Below are positions 53,408 through 62,522 of a stretch of 64,000 bases of DNA, in pieces. The stretch spans positions 1 through 64,000 of the forward strand of contig QWII01000046.1 in the NCBI GenBank assembly GCA_021405325.1, given 5' to 3'. How positions within the stretch are numbered: position 1 is the first letter of the stretch; every line of letters starts with the position of its first letter. A program made the position numbers and the translations under genes. The DNA is from Caldilinea sp. CFX5 (GTDB lineage: Bacteria; Chloroflexota; Anaerolineae; Caldilineales; Caldilineaceae). A model generated the notes under the pieces. That model ran no database searches. It was not told where the DNA came from and was given only the letters and a program-made list of their open reading frames with translations.

Positions 53408-56208
53408 TTGTTGGGCCTGTGTCTGTGGTGTCGTCGGTAGCGGTTCCAGTCGTTGTAATACACGCCGGAAGTAAGTCGCGGCTTCCTGGTTGAGATCGAT
53501 CCGAAGGTGATCCGCACATAGGGGGCCAGATTGTCGGCATAGTGTTGTTCCAACGCATCCCCGGCGCGCCGGTGGTACTCCTGCCGCCGGGGCTGTGGCA
53601 GCGCCTGGTAAATGGCATCGCGCACAAGCACATGGTGAAATGAATATTCGGCCTCCGGGAAGGCGCGCTCCTGGTAGATAAAGTTCTTCTCGATCAAAGG
53701 CCGTAACGTTACCGGTAAGTCAAGCGCAGCGGCGGCCATACGTTCAACGAGGGTCGGGCGAAAGAGCCGTCCCAACACAGCAGCCAGTTGCAGGAAGTGG
53801 CGCGCGGCGACCGGCAATTGGTCACAGCGGCTGCCGATCAACCCCTGCAAGGTCTCCGGCACGGTAAAGGTGGGCGCGTCGGCGTGCGCCTGCCAGGTGT
53901 CGCCCTGGCGATAGAGTTGCCCACTGTCGATCAGCACGCGCACAAGCTCTTCGAGAAAGAGCGGGTTGCCCTGCGCCTTATCCAGGATCGCCGTCCGCAT
54001 GGTCGCGGGCAGCGCCTCAATCGCCAACAAGGCGGCGACCAACTGGCGACTCTCGGCCGGCGTCAGTTCTTGCAGGTGCAGTTCGGTAAAGCGTTCCGGG
54101 CAATGGCGGCGAGCAATGGCGGCCAACTGACTGTCGGCCTGGGCCGCTTCCGGCCGGTAGACACAGAGCAGCAGGAGAGGCGTAGTCGCCAGCGTCGGCA
54201 GCAGCGCCGTGATCAGATCCAGCGACAAGGCGTCAACCCACTGCAAATCTTCCAAAACGAGGACGGTCGGCTGCATCCGGGCCAGCGCCGCCAATAGCTT
54301 TGGCATGGCTACCAGCGTGCGTTGGCGCAACTGTTGCGGATCGACCTGCGCCAGCCGCGTGTCCCAGTCATCGCCAAAGCGTACCGCCAGTAACTGCCCC
54401 AACAGTGGTCCAATCTCAGCCACGTCTGTCATCTGAAGATAGCTCTTGGCGGTCAACTCGTCTAACGTGTTGCGCAGGTTGGTAACAAAGTGCGCTTCCT
54501 GATCCGCTCCCTCGGTACTCCAAAATCCCCGCAAGAGATCGGCAAAGACCCAGTAGCTGCTGGCACTGGCAAAGGGCAGCGCCCGCCCCTCCAACCAAAG
54601 GATTGGCGACTGGAGATTAGAGACGGGAGACTGGTGATCGTCTGACACTTCTTTGAGTTCTTCGACCAGGCGCGATTTGCCGACGCCGGCCGCGCCGACG
54701 AGGGCGACCAGTTGGCCGTCACCACTTTGCGCCTTGGTGAGTGCAACTTGGAGTTTGGTGAACTCTTCGGTGCGACCGACCAACGGTGCGCGTAAACCTT
54801 CGACGCCGCGCACTTTGGCGGCGTGACTGTGGAGATGGCGCACCTGGTAGGTGGTGACGGGAGTGGCGACACCCGGTAAGGCTACGGTGTGCGGCTGGTA
54901 TGCACAAAGGCCGCGAGTAAGCTGATAGGCGCCCTGGTCGAGCAAGATTTGATTGGCGCCGGCCTGGTTGCGCAGCCGTGTCGCCTGCCGCACCAATGGC
55001 CCCAGCACGGTGACGCCGCTTTGCCCGGTCAGCGGCGGTTGGCAATAGGCGGACCCACTGCTCACCCCCATCTGCACGTGCAACCCTTCGGCTTGGGCCG
55101 TGGCTTGAATGGCGACAGCCATGCGCACGGCGCGCTCGGCGTCATCTTCATGAAGCTGCTGCGCGCCAAAGAGAACCAGCAGATCGGCGCCGGGCAAGGG
55201 CGTCACTTGGGCGGCATAGGGTTGCGCGGCTGCTTCGACAATCGTCTGTAGGCGTTGGGCTGCAGTTGCCAGGGTAGCAAGCTGAACGTCGTCCGGCTCT
55301 AGCGTGTTGGTTGCCGGGGTACTGGTTAACCCAATGCTCAGGGCTGTCACCAGCCGCACCTCATCAGTGACTGGCGGTGTTGTGGTTGTAGGCGGCGGGG
55401 CGGTGGGCGTCTGCGCCACAAACTGTAGATCGCGCGGCGGTGGCGCCACCTGACGCGCCTTGATTTGGGTATAGAGCGCTTGGGTTTCCGCTTCCGGCGG
55501 CACACCCAATTCGGTGTCCAGGCTGTGGACACATTGTTCATATTGCCGAAGGGCGCTGCCCGGTTGCCCTTGCCAGGCGTAGAGTTGCATCAACCGGCGG
55601 TGGGCCGCTTCATAGAGCGGGTCGAGCGCCAGCCGCCGTCGTGCGGTAGCGGTGGCCTGGACATAGGCGCCCTGGCGTGTATAACCGTCGGTGAGACGGT
55701 CGAGCGCGGCGGCCAATTCATCGCGCAGGGTTTCGCCCTCAAAGAATTGCCAGTCGTCAAAGGCCGGGCTGTCCGTCAGCGAGAAGCCGGCCAGAAAATC
55801 GTCACGATAGAGGGCCACCGCCTGTTGGAGCAGCGGCAGACAGCGGGGGCAGACGGTATCCGCGCCATGACCATGTTCGCCACAGGCGGCCAACAACCGG
55901 CGAAATTCCAGCACGTCGATCCAAAGGCTTGGATCTTGCCGGAACGCCACCTTTTCCTCTTCGACCAGCAGCCACTCGGCGCCCAAGGCGCGGTTGAGGC
56001 CATGCAGGGTGCGGCGCAGATCGGTGCGGGCGCTGCGTTCATCATGCTCGGGCCAGAAGAACGCAGCCAAGGCGTCGCGGCTGTGGGCGCGCCCAGTCAA
56101 TGCCAGGTAGATGGCGACAGCAAAGGTGCGCCGCCGGTCAATGGTCACGGGGATGTCATCGCGCGCCAGCCGGGGCAGACCCAGGAGATAAAAGGCTACT
56201 TGGGACAT
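53395..56208 (-). CDS. SARP 3 regulator, N-terminal part (BTAD, cyclase-like, AAA ATPase), frameshifted
   Basis: This 937-residue part begins with a winged-helix/BTAD region (about 1-240) with a Cys/His cluster (CGEHGHGADTVCPRC, about 108-122). A class III nucleotide-cyclase-like domain follows (about 275-450). It lacks the usual metal-binding Asp (ALSIGLTSTP replaces the normal FADL type), so it is probably non-catalytic. Next come an AAA_16-type ATPase with Walker A GAAGVGKS near 503 and a Walker B-like VLVLEDLQWVD, and helical repeats. After LAPYV near 893 the reading frame changes to Arg/Pro-rich nonsense; one added base near 53515 restores DHLRIDLNQ and continues into the 51668 part. Repaired length is about 1513 residues. 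Confidence 0.85.
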   Translation of the reverse strand: MSQVAFYLLGLPRLARDDIPVTIDRRRTFAVAIYLALTGRAHSRDALAAFFWPEHDERSARTDLRRTLHGLNRALGAEWLLVEEEKVAFRQDPSLWIDVLEFRRLLAACGEHGHGADTVCPRCLPLLQQAVALYRDDFLAGFSLTDSPAFDDWQFFEGETLRDELAAALDRLTDGYTRQGAYVQATATARRRLALDPLYEAAHRRLMQLYAWQGQPGSALRQYEQCVHSLDTELGVPPEAETQALYTQIKARQVAPPPRDLQFVAQTPTAPPPTTTTPPVTDEVRLVTALSIGLTSTPATNTLEPDDVQLATLATAAQRLQTIVEAAAQPYAAQVTPLPGADLLVLFGAQQLHEDDAERAVRMAVAIQATAQAEGLHVQMGVSSGSAYCQPPLTGQSGVTVLGPLVRQATRLRNQAGANQILLDQGAYQLTRGLCAYQPHTVALPGVATPVTTYQVRHLHSHAAKVRGVEGLRAPLVGRTEEFTKLQVALTKAQSGDGQLVALVGAAGVGKSRLVEELKEVSDDHQSPVSNLQSPILWLEGRALPFASASSYWVFADLLRGFWSTEGADQEAHFVTNLRNTLDELTAKSYLQMTDVAEIGPLLGQLLAVRFGDDWDTRLAQVDPQQLRQRTLVAMPKLLAALARMQPTVLVLEDLQWVDALSLDLITALLPTLATTPLLLLCVYRPEAAQADSQLAAIARRHCPERFTELHLQELTPAESRQLVAALLAIEALPATMRTAILDKAQGNPLFLEELVRVLIDSGQLYRQGDTWQAHADAPTFTVPETLQGLIGSRCDQLPVAARHFLQLAAVLGRLFRPTLVERMAAAALDLPVTLRPLIEKNFIYQERAFPEAEYSFHHVLVRDAIYQALPQPRRQEYHRRAGDALEQHYADNLAPYVRITFGSISTRKPRLTSGVYYNDWNRYRRHHRHRPNNWRR

Positions 56209-56341
56209 TGCGCCTCTTTACTTGTGGCAGGTTGATCAATCGTAGTTACGCTTTTCTGGGAATTGTATCACAAGCGGGCTGGAATGTCTTCTGTCCGCGA
56301 CGAGGGGTTTATTGCCGAACTAGGCGCGTCAGCGACCAGTC

Positions 56342-56469
56342 GGCTGGTCGCTAACGCTCCCAGTTCGGAAGCTGACTGGTCGCTAATACACCGGATTCTG
56401 AAAGCTGACTGGTCGCTGATGCGCCCAGTTCTGAAAGCTGGCTGGTCGCTGACGCTCCCAGTTCCGATA
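56342..56469. repeat. 33-bp tandem repeat, about 4 copies, with an inverted end
   Basis: Units of GCTGACTGGTCGCTGATGCG plus CCCAGTTCTGAAA-type sequence repeat at 56342, 56371, 56404 and 56437 (the first is truncated). Just before them, 56317-56341 carries an inverted copy (GCGTCAGCGACCAGTC). No gene is seen in 56209-56616. The promoter of SARP 3 must lie at its left end. Confidence 0.75.
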
Positions 56470-56616
56470 TTGCCCCCAACTCGAAATTCATTGCGACGCT
56501 CGCTGCGACGGTTGTGCGACGCGCCGGGTGTATTCTAGAGATGAAGCAATAAAACGAAGCTGGCGGTAATCATCAGCGATGTTCGCCGTCAGCAGATGGC
56601 TAGAGAGGAGGCTGTT

Positions 56617-57207
56617 ATGTTGCGCTTACAGCGTTGCCTGACGATACTCGTGCTGAGTGGGTTGTTGTTAAGTGGTTGTATGCCGGTGGTCGTGCCGGCG
56701 CCGGTGATCCTCACCCCGGAACCCAATACGGGGGTAAGCTCGCCGACGGCGGCCGGGTTGACCACGACGCCCTTATTTAGCCTAGTCATCGATCTGGATG
56801 ACCCGCGCGATATTGGCTCTGGTCAACTGGGGATTCGTTATGTTAGTGACTTCACCGGCGGCGCCGTGCGCGGAAGCAAGTTGCAAGGCGCGGTGCTGCC
56901 CGATGGTGAAATCTGGTATTTGATTCGCCGGGATAATATTGCGGAACTGTTGATTCAGGGGGCAATGCAAACGGCGGATGGCGCCCTGATCGCCTTTCGG
57001 GCCAAAGCCTTCTCACGCGCTGCTCCACTGACGACGGAACAACTCTTCTATGCCGAACTCATTGACCCGTCTGACGCCTTCTTCCGGGGCGTCACCTTCT
57101 TTGAGACCGAGGCGCCGTCCTATGACTGGCTGAATCACGCCGTCACCATCGCGACCTATCATTATGATCTGGCACAGGTGGAGATTGCGGTCTATGCGGT
57201 TAGTTAG
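56617..57207 (+). CDS. lipoprotein of unknown function
   Basis: The 196-residue product has a lipoprotein signal peptide (lipobox LSGC near 20) and a Pro/Val-rich linker, then a mainly beta-strand domain (IDLDDPRDIGSGQLGIRYVS, GEIWYLIRRDNIAELL, AKAFSRAAPLTTEQLFYAEL). ATG 56617 is chosen for AGGAGG at about 56607-56612. No family is recognised. It is transcribed divergently from SARP 3. The signal peptide (MLRLQRCLTILVLSG) is of the same style as that of the lipoprotein array. A terminator follows at 57240. Confidence 0.75.
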   Translation: MLRLQRCLTILVLSGLLLSGCMPVVVPAPVILTPEPNTGVSSPTAAGLTTTPLFSLVIDLDDPRDIGSGQLGIRYVSDFTGGAVRGSKLQGAVLPDGEIWYLIRRDNIAELLIQGAMQTADGALIAFRAKAFSRAAPLTTEQLFYAELIDPSDAFFRGVTFFETEAPSYDWLNHAVTIATYHYDLAQVEIAVYAVS

Positions 57208-57239
57208 GTGGTGGCGTTCGACACGCCAGCCATTTTTTG

Positions 57240-57289
57240 TCCTCGTCCATGCCTGTGCAGGCTAAAAAGGCATGGACGAGGAATTTTTT
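57240..57289 (+). terminator. rho-independent terminator
   Basis: TCCTCGTCCATGCCT (57240-57254) pairs with AGGCATGGACGAGGA (57268-57282), followed by ATTTTTTG. An A-free left side with TTTTTTG before it gives a similar T run on the left but not on the other strand. It ends the lipoprotein gene. 57290-57600 holds no gene or clear motif. Confidence 0.8.
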
Positions 57290-57600
57290 GCTGTCCACAC
57301 TGCACAGAAATTAGCAGAGCCAAGTGAACTCGCTACTTGACCAGGGGCGAAACTACGCAGATGGCCAGCCTGGGAATGACTGTTTCATGGTATCCTATAA
57401 GAATAATCTGCTAGATGTGGTTACACCAATAGATACTCACGACCAACACAGGCAGTAATCCATGACCGCTGTAAAAAGTGTTACTGCCTGGCGCTCGTCG
57501 GTATACCTACTGATTCATGATGGGGCAGCTAGGGGCGCCTCGCCGTTACTGACATTGCCATCTCCGCACCGGTTGCCTACATACAACACCATGCCGAAAC

Positions 57601-57673
57601 CAGTAGACCGCAAGGCCGCCGCGGTTGCGATTGACTGACGCTGGACGACGCGACGACACGACTGCGGACTACC
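57601..57673. repeat. dispersed repeat related to 17757-17826
   Basis: It begins CAGTAGACCGCA and ends CGACTGCGGACTACCGG. In between, GACTGACGCTGGACGACGCG is similar to the copy at 17757. It stands about 45 bases before the secreted multidomain gene. Confidence 0.5.
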
Positions 57674-57716
57674 GGTAAGATTTGTGCGCTCCTTTGTTGT
57701 CCAAAAGGAGGTAACG

Positions 57717-60700
57717 ATGAGAACGCAACACTATCCGCTCAACGCTCTTCTCCTGGTTGTGTTGCTCTGTGTACTGGTGCTGCCGCCGGCAAACAGCCTC
57801 ACGGCCACGCCGGTTGCGCAAGCGCCGGTCGCGGCAGCGACCAATGACACAGCCAACGTTGTTTTGCATGAAGTGATGCCGAAAGCCGCCACTGGAATGG
57901 TCGAGTGGATTGAGCTACACAACACGGAACCCTTTGTGGGCAAACTCTATTTGCCATTCATTGCCCGTGCGGCCACGAGCAGCGCCAATGCCGCCGCCGA
58001 ATCGTCGGTTACCGCCGACGCCGCGCCTGCCCTGGTCGCCGGGGCGGCGGTAGCGATTTCCGGTTGGCAAGTGCTGAACAAAGCGGGTCTGCTCTACACC
58101 ATTCCCGCTGCGCTGCCCCCGGTGCCGGGCGGCGGCTTTGTGATCATCTATTTTGATGGTCAAGGCCCGGCTGCCGATCAGCTTCAGTTTGTCAATGGCG
58201 TGGCCAAGTTGCACACGCCGCCAGGCGTCGTCAATGTCTTTGACGATGCCATGGATCAGGTGGCGCTCTACACCGGCAACAGCCATGCACCATCCACCTT
58301 ACATGACTTTGTCGCCTGGGGCGCGCCGCCGCAGGATGCCAACGACGCCATCAGCAGCGGCCGCTGGCCGGCGGGTGCTTATCTGGACTTTGCACCATCG
58401 GGCGGCTATGTGGCGCCCAGTGATCTGGCGTTGCGTTTACAACCGAATGAGGCGGTGGGCCGCTTCCCCGGCTATGATGATGCCTGGTCGATCTACCGCA
58501 GCCACCAGTTGACGCCGGGCGCGGCCAACCCTGTCCCTGATCCGCCCTTTAGCCGACCGGGGAACGGGGCGATCCTGGATGCGGCCAATGTGGTCTTGGG
58601 TTGGAGCGTCCTGCCCCATGCCGCCCGCTATCAGCTCCAGCTTGCCACCGACGCCAGCTTTGCCAATCTGGTCGTCAACACCGCTACCCAATATGCCGAT
58701 TATCATCATGACGGGCGGTTGGGGCCAGGTGCTTTCTACTGGCGTGTGCGCACCGAAACCACTCAGGGTGAAGTTGGTCCGTGGTCAGCGCCGTTGACCT
58801 TCCAGACGCTGGACTTGAGCGCAGCCGTCAGCGCGGCGGGGGCCAATGCCGAAAAGACGCTGGGTATTGTCTGGCAGGTGCAACACAAGGACACCTACTT
58901 GCTGGATCTGAGCCAGTACAACCACTTTAGCGGCGAAGGCGCCTGGGATGCCCCCCACCCCAACGACCATCGGGTGACCGAACATGACAATCACTACTGT
59001 CAAGTGGCCGGCATGTCGATGATCAACTCGTATTATGGCGGTGACATTAGTCAGGAACGGCTCTCGTACTATGCGATTCGTGAGCATCCTGAATCCCATC
59101 GCGGCCTTGACCCCGACCGCGCCTGTACCTTCCCGGCCGATTGCACCCCCGACTTGATGGATGACTTCTGGGCGGGACGCAACAAGGGAATGGAGGCGCT
59201 CTCCTGGTCGCTGGGCTATGCCTGGAATGACACGAGCCAGATCGAGATGCACGCCTATCATCCGCCGACGACCACCATCCCCTTCAATGACATCAAAACT
59301 TGGATCGATGGCAACCGCCCGCTCCTGGTGGCAATCCCCGGCCATATCATGGTCGTCGATGGCTATCGCACCGGGCCGCCGCAGCAGATCCATCTGCTTG
59401 ACCCGTGGACGGCGGCGCAATGGGTCGCCTACACCAGCGGTGACATTCAGAGCATCAACTGGATCGCCGTCTACCAAGCGCCCGGCACAGCCGGCGCCCC
59501 ACCGGCTCCCCGCTCCGACGAGCCGAGCATCTGGACCGACAGTGATGGCGACGGCGTGCGTGACTTTGACGAAGTGCGCCGCTTCCACACCGATCCTTTG
59601 GCCGTGGACAGCGACGACGACTGGGTGCGCGACAAGCAGGATGTGCTGGAGACGGTCTACCGGCTTGACGGCGCCTATGTTTACACGCCAACCCATGCCG
59701 ACTTTGACAGTGACGCCCTGCGCAAAGAGCGCGATTGGGACAACGACGCCGATAGTGCGCCTGATGGCTGTGAAGATAGCAACCTGAACGGCGGCTATGA
59801 ACCGGCGCTAGGCGAGTCCAACAACTTTAGCGCCGCCAGCCACAACGCCTGTGTGCCGCGCTTTGCCATTCTCTGGCCGCGCAAGACCAGCCAGGCCAAT
59901 GCCGGCGACCCCGGTTCCCCGGACAAAATCTTGGTGCAGGTGAGTACCGCCGTGCCGGCCCATTGGCCACTCGCCTTGACGGCCGGCGACTTTAGCGTGA
60001 CGATTGGTGGTCAGAGCAGTGATGTCCTCACGGTCTATCCGTCCAGCGACACCTACTTCCTGGTGGTCAACCCCCACACGCAGAGTTCGTCTGGTCCCTT
60101 TGATCTAGAAGTGCGCTTAGGAACCCAGAGCGACACCCAAAGTCAGGCGATCTACTATCTGCCCAAGAACCCCAACGATGAGGTTGTGGTCATGGATCGC
60201 TCAGGCAGCATGTCCCTCGACGGCAAGATCGCAGCGGCCAAGAACGCGGGCAACGCTTTTGTTGATATGCTCAACGACGGCGACTGGGTGGGCGTGACCA
60301 GCTTTGCCACCACCGCCGGCACGGACTATGGGCTGCATGAGATCACCGGCCAGCCGATCCGCGACGCCGCCAACCTGGCGATCAACAACTTGATTGCCGA
60401 CGGCACGACGGCGCTCGGCCAGGGCGTGCAGCAGGGCTATAGCCTACTCACTGCCGCCGCCCACAGTGACCACGACTGGACGATGGTGTTGTTAAGCGAC
60501 GGCCAGGAGAACGAACCACCCTACTGGGCGGATGTGGCCGGCGGTATCACCGATGTGATCGTCCATACGGTGGCGCTGGGTGAAGATGCCAACCGCACGC
60601 TGCTGGAGAGCATCGCCGGCGCTAAGGATGGCGAATTCTTCTACGTCGATGTCAATCCGCCCACCCCGCCGCTGGTGGAGGCTGCCGGCGTCGATGCGGC

Positions 60701-62024
60701 TGTGGCGCCTTTCCTCGCTGCCACCCTCGCCAACCGCCTGGCCGACACCTATGTCACCATTGGCGAATTGAGCCAGGGCTGGCAACGGCTCTTTGAAGCG
60801 CACGGTCAGGCGCGCGAAGGCAAAATCTTTGACCTGACCGTACCGGTAGAAAAGGGTCTGCCGGGGATCATCTTTACGCTCAACTGGGATAGCCCCTTTG
60901 GCGATCTCCTCTTGCGTCTGCGCGACCCGAACGGCAATCCGGTGACGCCAGACATGGAGCTGCGCGCACCAACGCATCATCAACTGCGCGTGCAAAGTCC
61001 CCAAGCCGGCAACTGGACAGCGCTGATTCAGTTGCAGAAACCGACCGATGAATATCATCTCATGGTCTCGGCCAAGACGCCCACCACGCTGGTGGCCGCC
61101 GTGGGTGGTGATCCTAGCCAACGTGGCGTCGGTGACCCGGCGCCGATCTATGGCCTCCTGACCGACAATCGCCCCATTGCCGGCGCCAGTGTGGTGGCGT
61201 TGGTGGTTGGGCCACAGGGCAGCACCCTGCAAGCGCTCTTTGATGACGGCGTGCATGGCGACGGCAAGGCCAACGACGGTCTCTACGCTGCCGACTTCAC
61301 GGCAACGAAAGCGGCCGGCGGCTATGTCGCCAAATTGATGGCGGTGGGCAAAAACAACGCCGGCGAGCCGTTCACCCGCTATGCCCAGGTTGGCTTCAAC
61401 GTCCGCCATCGCGCCCTCTACCTCTGGGAGAGCGACCCCGAAACCGCGCTCGATGTAGACCGCTTGCTCGAAGGCAACGACTGGGTTGTCGATCGCGTCC
61501 ACCTGCGGGCGACGGCGACGGTTGATCCACGGCGCTATGCGCTCTTGATCATCGGGCCGGAGACCGGCTTCCATGGCGGCTTCCACGCCCCGGATGTGGT
61601 GGGTAAGTTCCTCCAATATCCGTTGCCGGTCCTCGGCATGGGCGAAGGCGGCGCCGCGTTCTTTACCTTGGCTGATTTACAGATCAACTGGGGGAATGCG
61701 TGGTATTCGGATAACAACGAGGTCTTTGCCGTAACGCCCGCGGCGCGCTACTGGCACTTGCCCTATGCCATCGCGATTCCGCCGGCCGCGCCGCTGGTGA
61801 CGCTCTATCCCAAGCCGCTCACCGAGCTGGGCGTCTTTGTACCAAAACCGTTGAGCAGCATGGAGTTGATCGCCCGTGAACGGAGCGATCAGAGCCACTA
61901 TCCGGTCATCCGTGAGAATCGAGGTGAACGGGGCTTCATCCTCTGGGGCTACAACGCCGGGCCAAGTCAGATGACGGAGAATGGGCGGGAATTATTTGTG
62001 AATGTGACGCATGGGTTAAGGTGA
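57717..62024 (+). CDS. secreted multidomain protein: lamin-tail, C39-type peptidase, VWA
   Basis: The 1435-residue protein has a Sec signal peptide (MRTQHYPLNALLLVVLLCVL). A lamin-tail domain (about 45-260) is interrupted by an Ala/Ser-rich insert. A fibronectin-like domain lies at about 275-360. A papain-fold C39-type peptidase follows (Cys in NHYCQVAGMSM near 427, His in GHIMVVDGY near 541, Asp in LLDPW). Type-3-like calcium repeats (DSDGDGVRD) come next, then a VWA domain with a complete MIDAS (DRSGSMS near 826, a Thr in GTTALG, and an Asp in LLSDGQEN) at about 820-990. Beta domains and a ThuA/GATase-like C-terminal domain (about 1240-1435) complete it. ATG 57717 has AAAAGGAGGT upstream. 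It probably acts at the cell surface in adhesion or proteolysis. Confidence 0.85.
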   Translation: MRTQHYPLNALLLVVLLCVLVLPPANSLTATPVAQAPVAAATNDTANVVLHEVMPKAATGMVEWIELHNTEPFVGKLYLPFIARAATSSANAAAESSVTADAAPALVAGAAVAISGWQVLNKAGLLYTIPAALPPVPGGGFVIIYFDGQGPAADQLQFVNGVAKLHTPPGVVNVFDDAMDQVALYTGNSHAPSTLHDFVAWGAPPQDANDAISSGRWPAGAYLDFAPSGGYVAPSDLALRLQPNEAVGRFPGYDDAWSIYRSHQLTPGAANPVPDPPFSRPGNGAILDAANVVLGWSVLPHAARYQLQLATDASFANLVVNTATQYADYHHDGRLGPGAFYWRVRTETTQGEVGPWSAPLTFQTLDLSAAVSAAGANAEKTLGIVWQVQHKDTYLLDLSQYNHFSGEGAWDAPHPNDHRVTEHDNHYCQVAGMSMINSYYGGDISQERLSYYAIREHPESHRGLDPDRACTFPADCTPDLMDDFWAGRNKGMEALSWSLGYAWNDTSQIEMHAYHPPTTTIPFNDIKTWIDGNRPLLVAIPGHIMVVDGYRTGPPQQIHLLDPWTAAQWVAYTSGDIQSINWIAVYQAPGTAGAPPAPRSDEPSIWTDSDGDGVRDFDEVRRFHTDPLAVDSDDDWVRDKQDVLETVYRLDGAYVYTPTHADFDSDALRKERDWDNDADSAPDGCEDSNLNGGYEPALGESNNFSAASHNACVPRFAILWPRKTSQANAGDPGSPDKILVQVSTAVPAHWPLALTAGDFSVTIGGQSSDVLTVYPSSDTYFLVVNPHTQSSSGPFDLEVRLGTQSDTQSQAIYYLPKNPNDEVVVMDRSGSMSLDGKIAAAKNAGNAFVDMLNDGDWVGVTSFATTAGTDYGLHEITGQPIRDAANLAINNLIADGTTALGQGVQQGYSLLTAAAHSDHDWTMVLLSDGQENEPPYWADVAGGITDVIVHTVALGEDANRTLLESIAGAKDGEFFYVDVNPPTPPLVEAAGVDAAVAPFLAATLANRLADTYVTIGELSQGWQRLFEAHGQAREGKIFDLTVPVEKGLPGIIFTLNWDSPFGDLLLRLRDPNGNPVTPDMELRAPTHHQLRVQSPQAGNWTALIQLQKPTDEYHLMVSAKTPTTLVAAVGGDPSQRGVGDPAPIYGLLTDNRPIAGASVVALVVGPQGSTLQALFDDGVHGDGKANDGLYAADFTATKAAGGYVAKLMAVGKNNAGEPFTRYAQVGFNVRHRALYLWESDPETALDVDRLLEGNDWVVDRVHLRATATVDPRRYALLIIGPETGFHGGFHAPDVVGKFLQYPLPVLGMGEGGAAFFTLADLQINWGNAWYSDNNEVFAVTPAARYWHLPYAIAIPPAAPLVTLYPKPLTELGVFVPKPLSSMELIARERSDQSHYPVIRENRGERGFILWGYNAGPSQMTENGRELFVNVTHGLR

Positions 62025-62042
62025 GAATTGGGAAGGCTTGTT

Positions 62043-62260
62043 CCATGCACGCATACCACCTCCACATAACAGATGGAAGTGATGTGCGTGCATGGTCGCG
62101 CTATAATGTAGTTGGTTGCCTGTCTAGGCGAAATGAACCCATGCTGTAACTAAACCTCGCCATCCGGCTAGGGAGTGACTCGCTAGTCGGCTAGTCTATT
62201 GCTATTAATTTTGCTGTATACTGAGAACAGTTAATAACCTTACGTTCATCTGTTGTGTGT
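62043..62260. other. non-coding region with hairpin and promoter-like repeat
   Basis: 62043-62094 is an imperfect hairpin (CCATGCACGCAT / ATGTGCGTGCATGG), probably the end of the preceding transcript. At about 62100 CTATAATG is -10-like. About 62176-62256 resembles the leader at 1326-1410, including TATACT and ACAGTTAAT. The rest of 62025-62522 shows nothing else clear. Confidence 0.45.
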
Positions 62261-62522
62261 CGAACACACAGCCCTTCTGCGTCCCTTTGCATTGATTAGA
62301 GTTTATTCAATGGATGTGAATTTACTGATAAGCATCTCGTTGTGGCGGGTATGATGGTCGGTTTGACATCAAGAGGTGTCCAATCGTTTTGACATATCTC
62401 ACCAGTTTATACAGGTGTGTTGAGATTATATTGAGCCTTGCCAGACTACTTACTATAGGTAAGATGAATTTTTATCGCAAATTAGCAAGATTATTTAGAC
62501 TATGGATGCAAAGGAGGGCTTT

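Noticed and set aside
56263..56538. 91-codon frame over the 33-bp repeats
   Set aside because: Its protein repeats (ADWSL..) only reflect the DNA repeat; there is no ribosome site and no conserved fold.
60492..61616. 374-codon minus-strand frame opposite the VWA protein
   Set aside because: Antisense shadow; the plus strand carries recognisable domains throughout.
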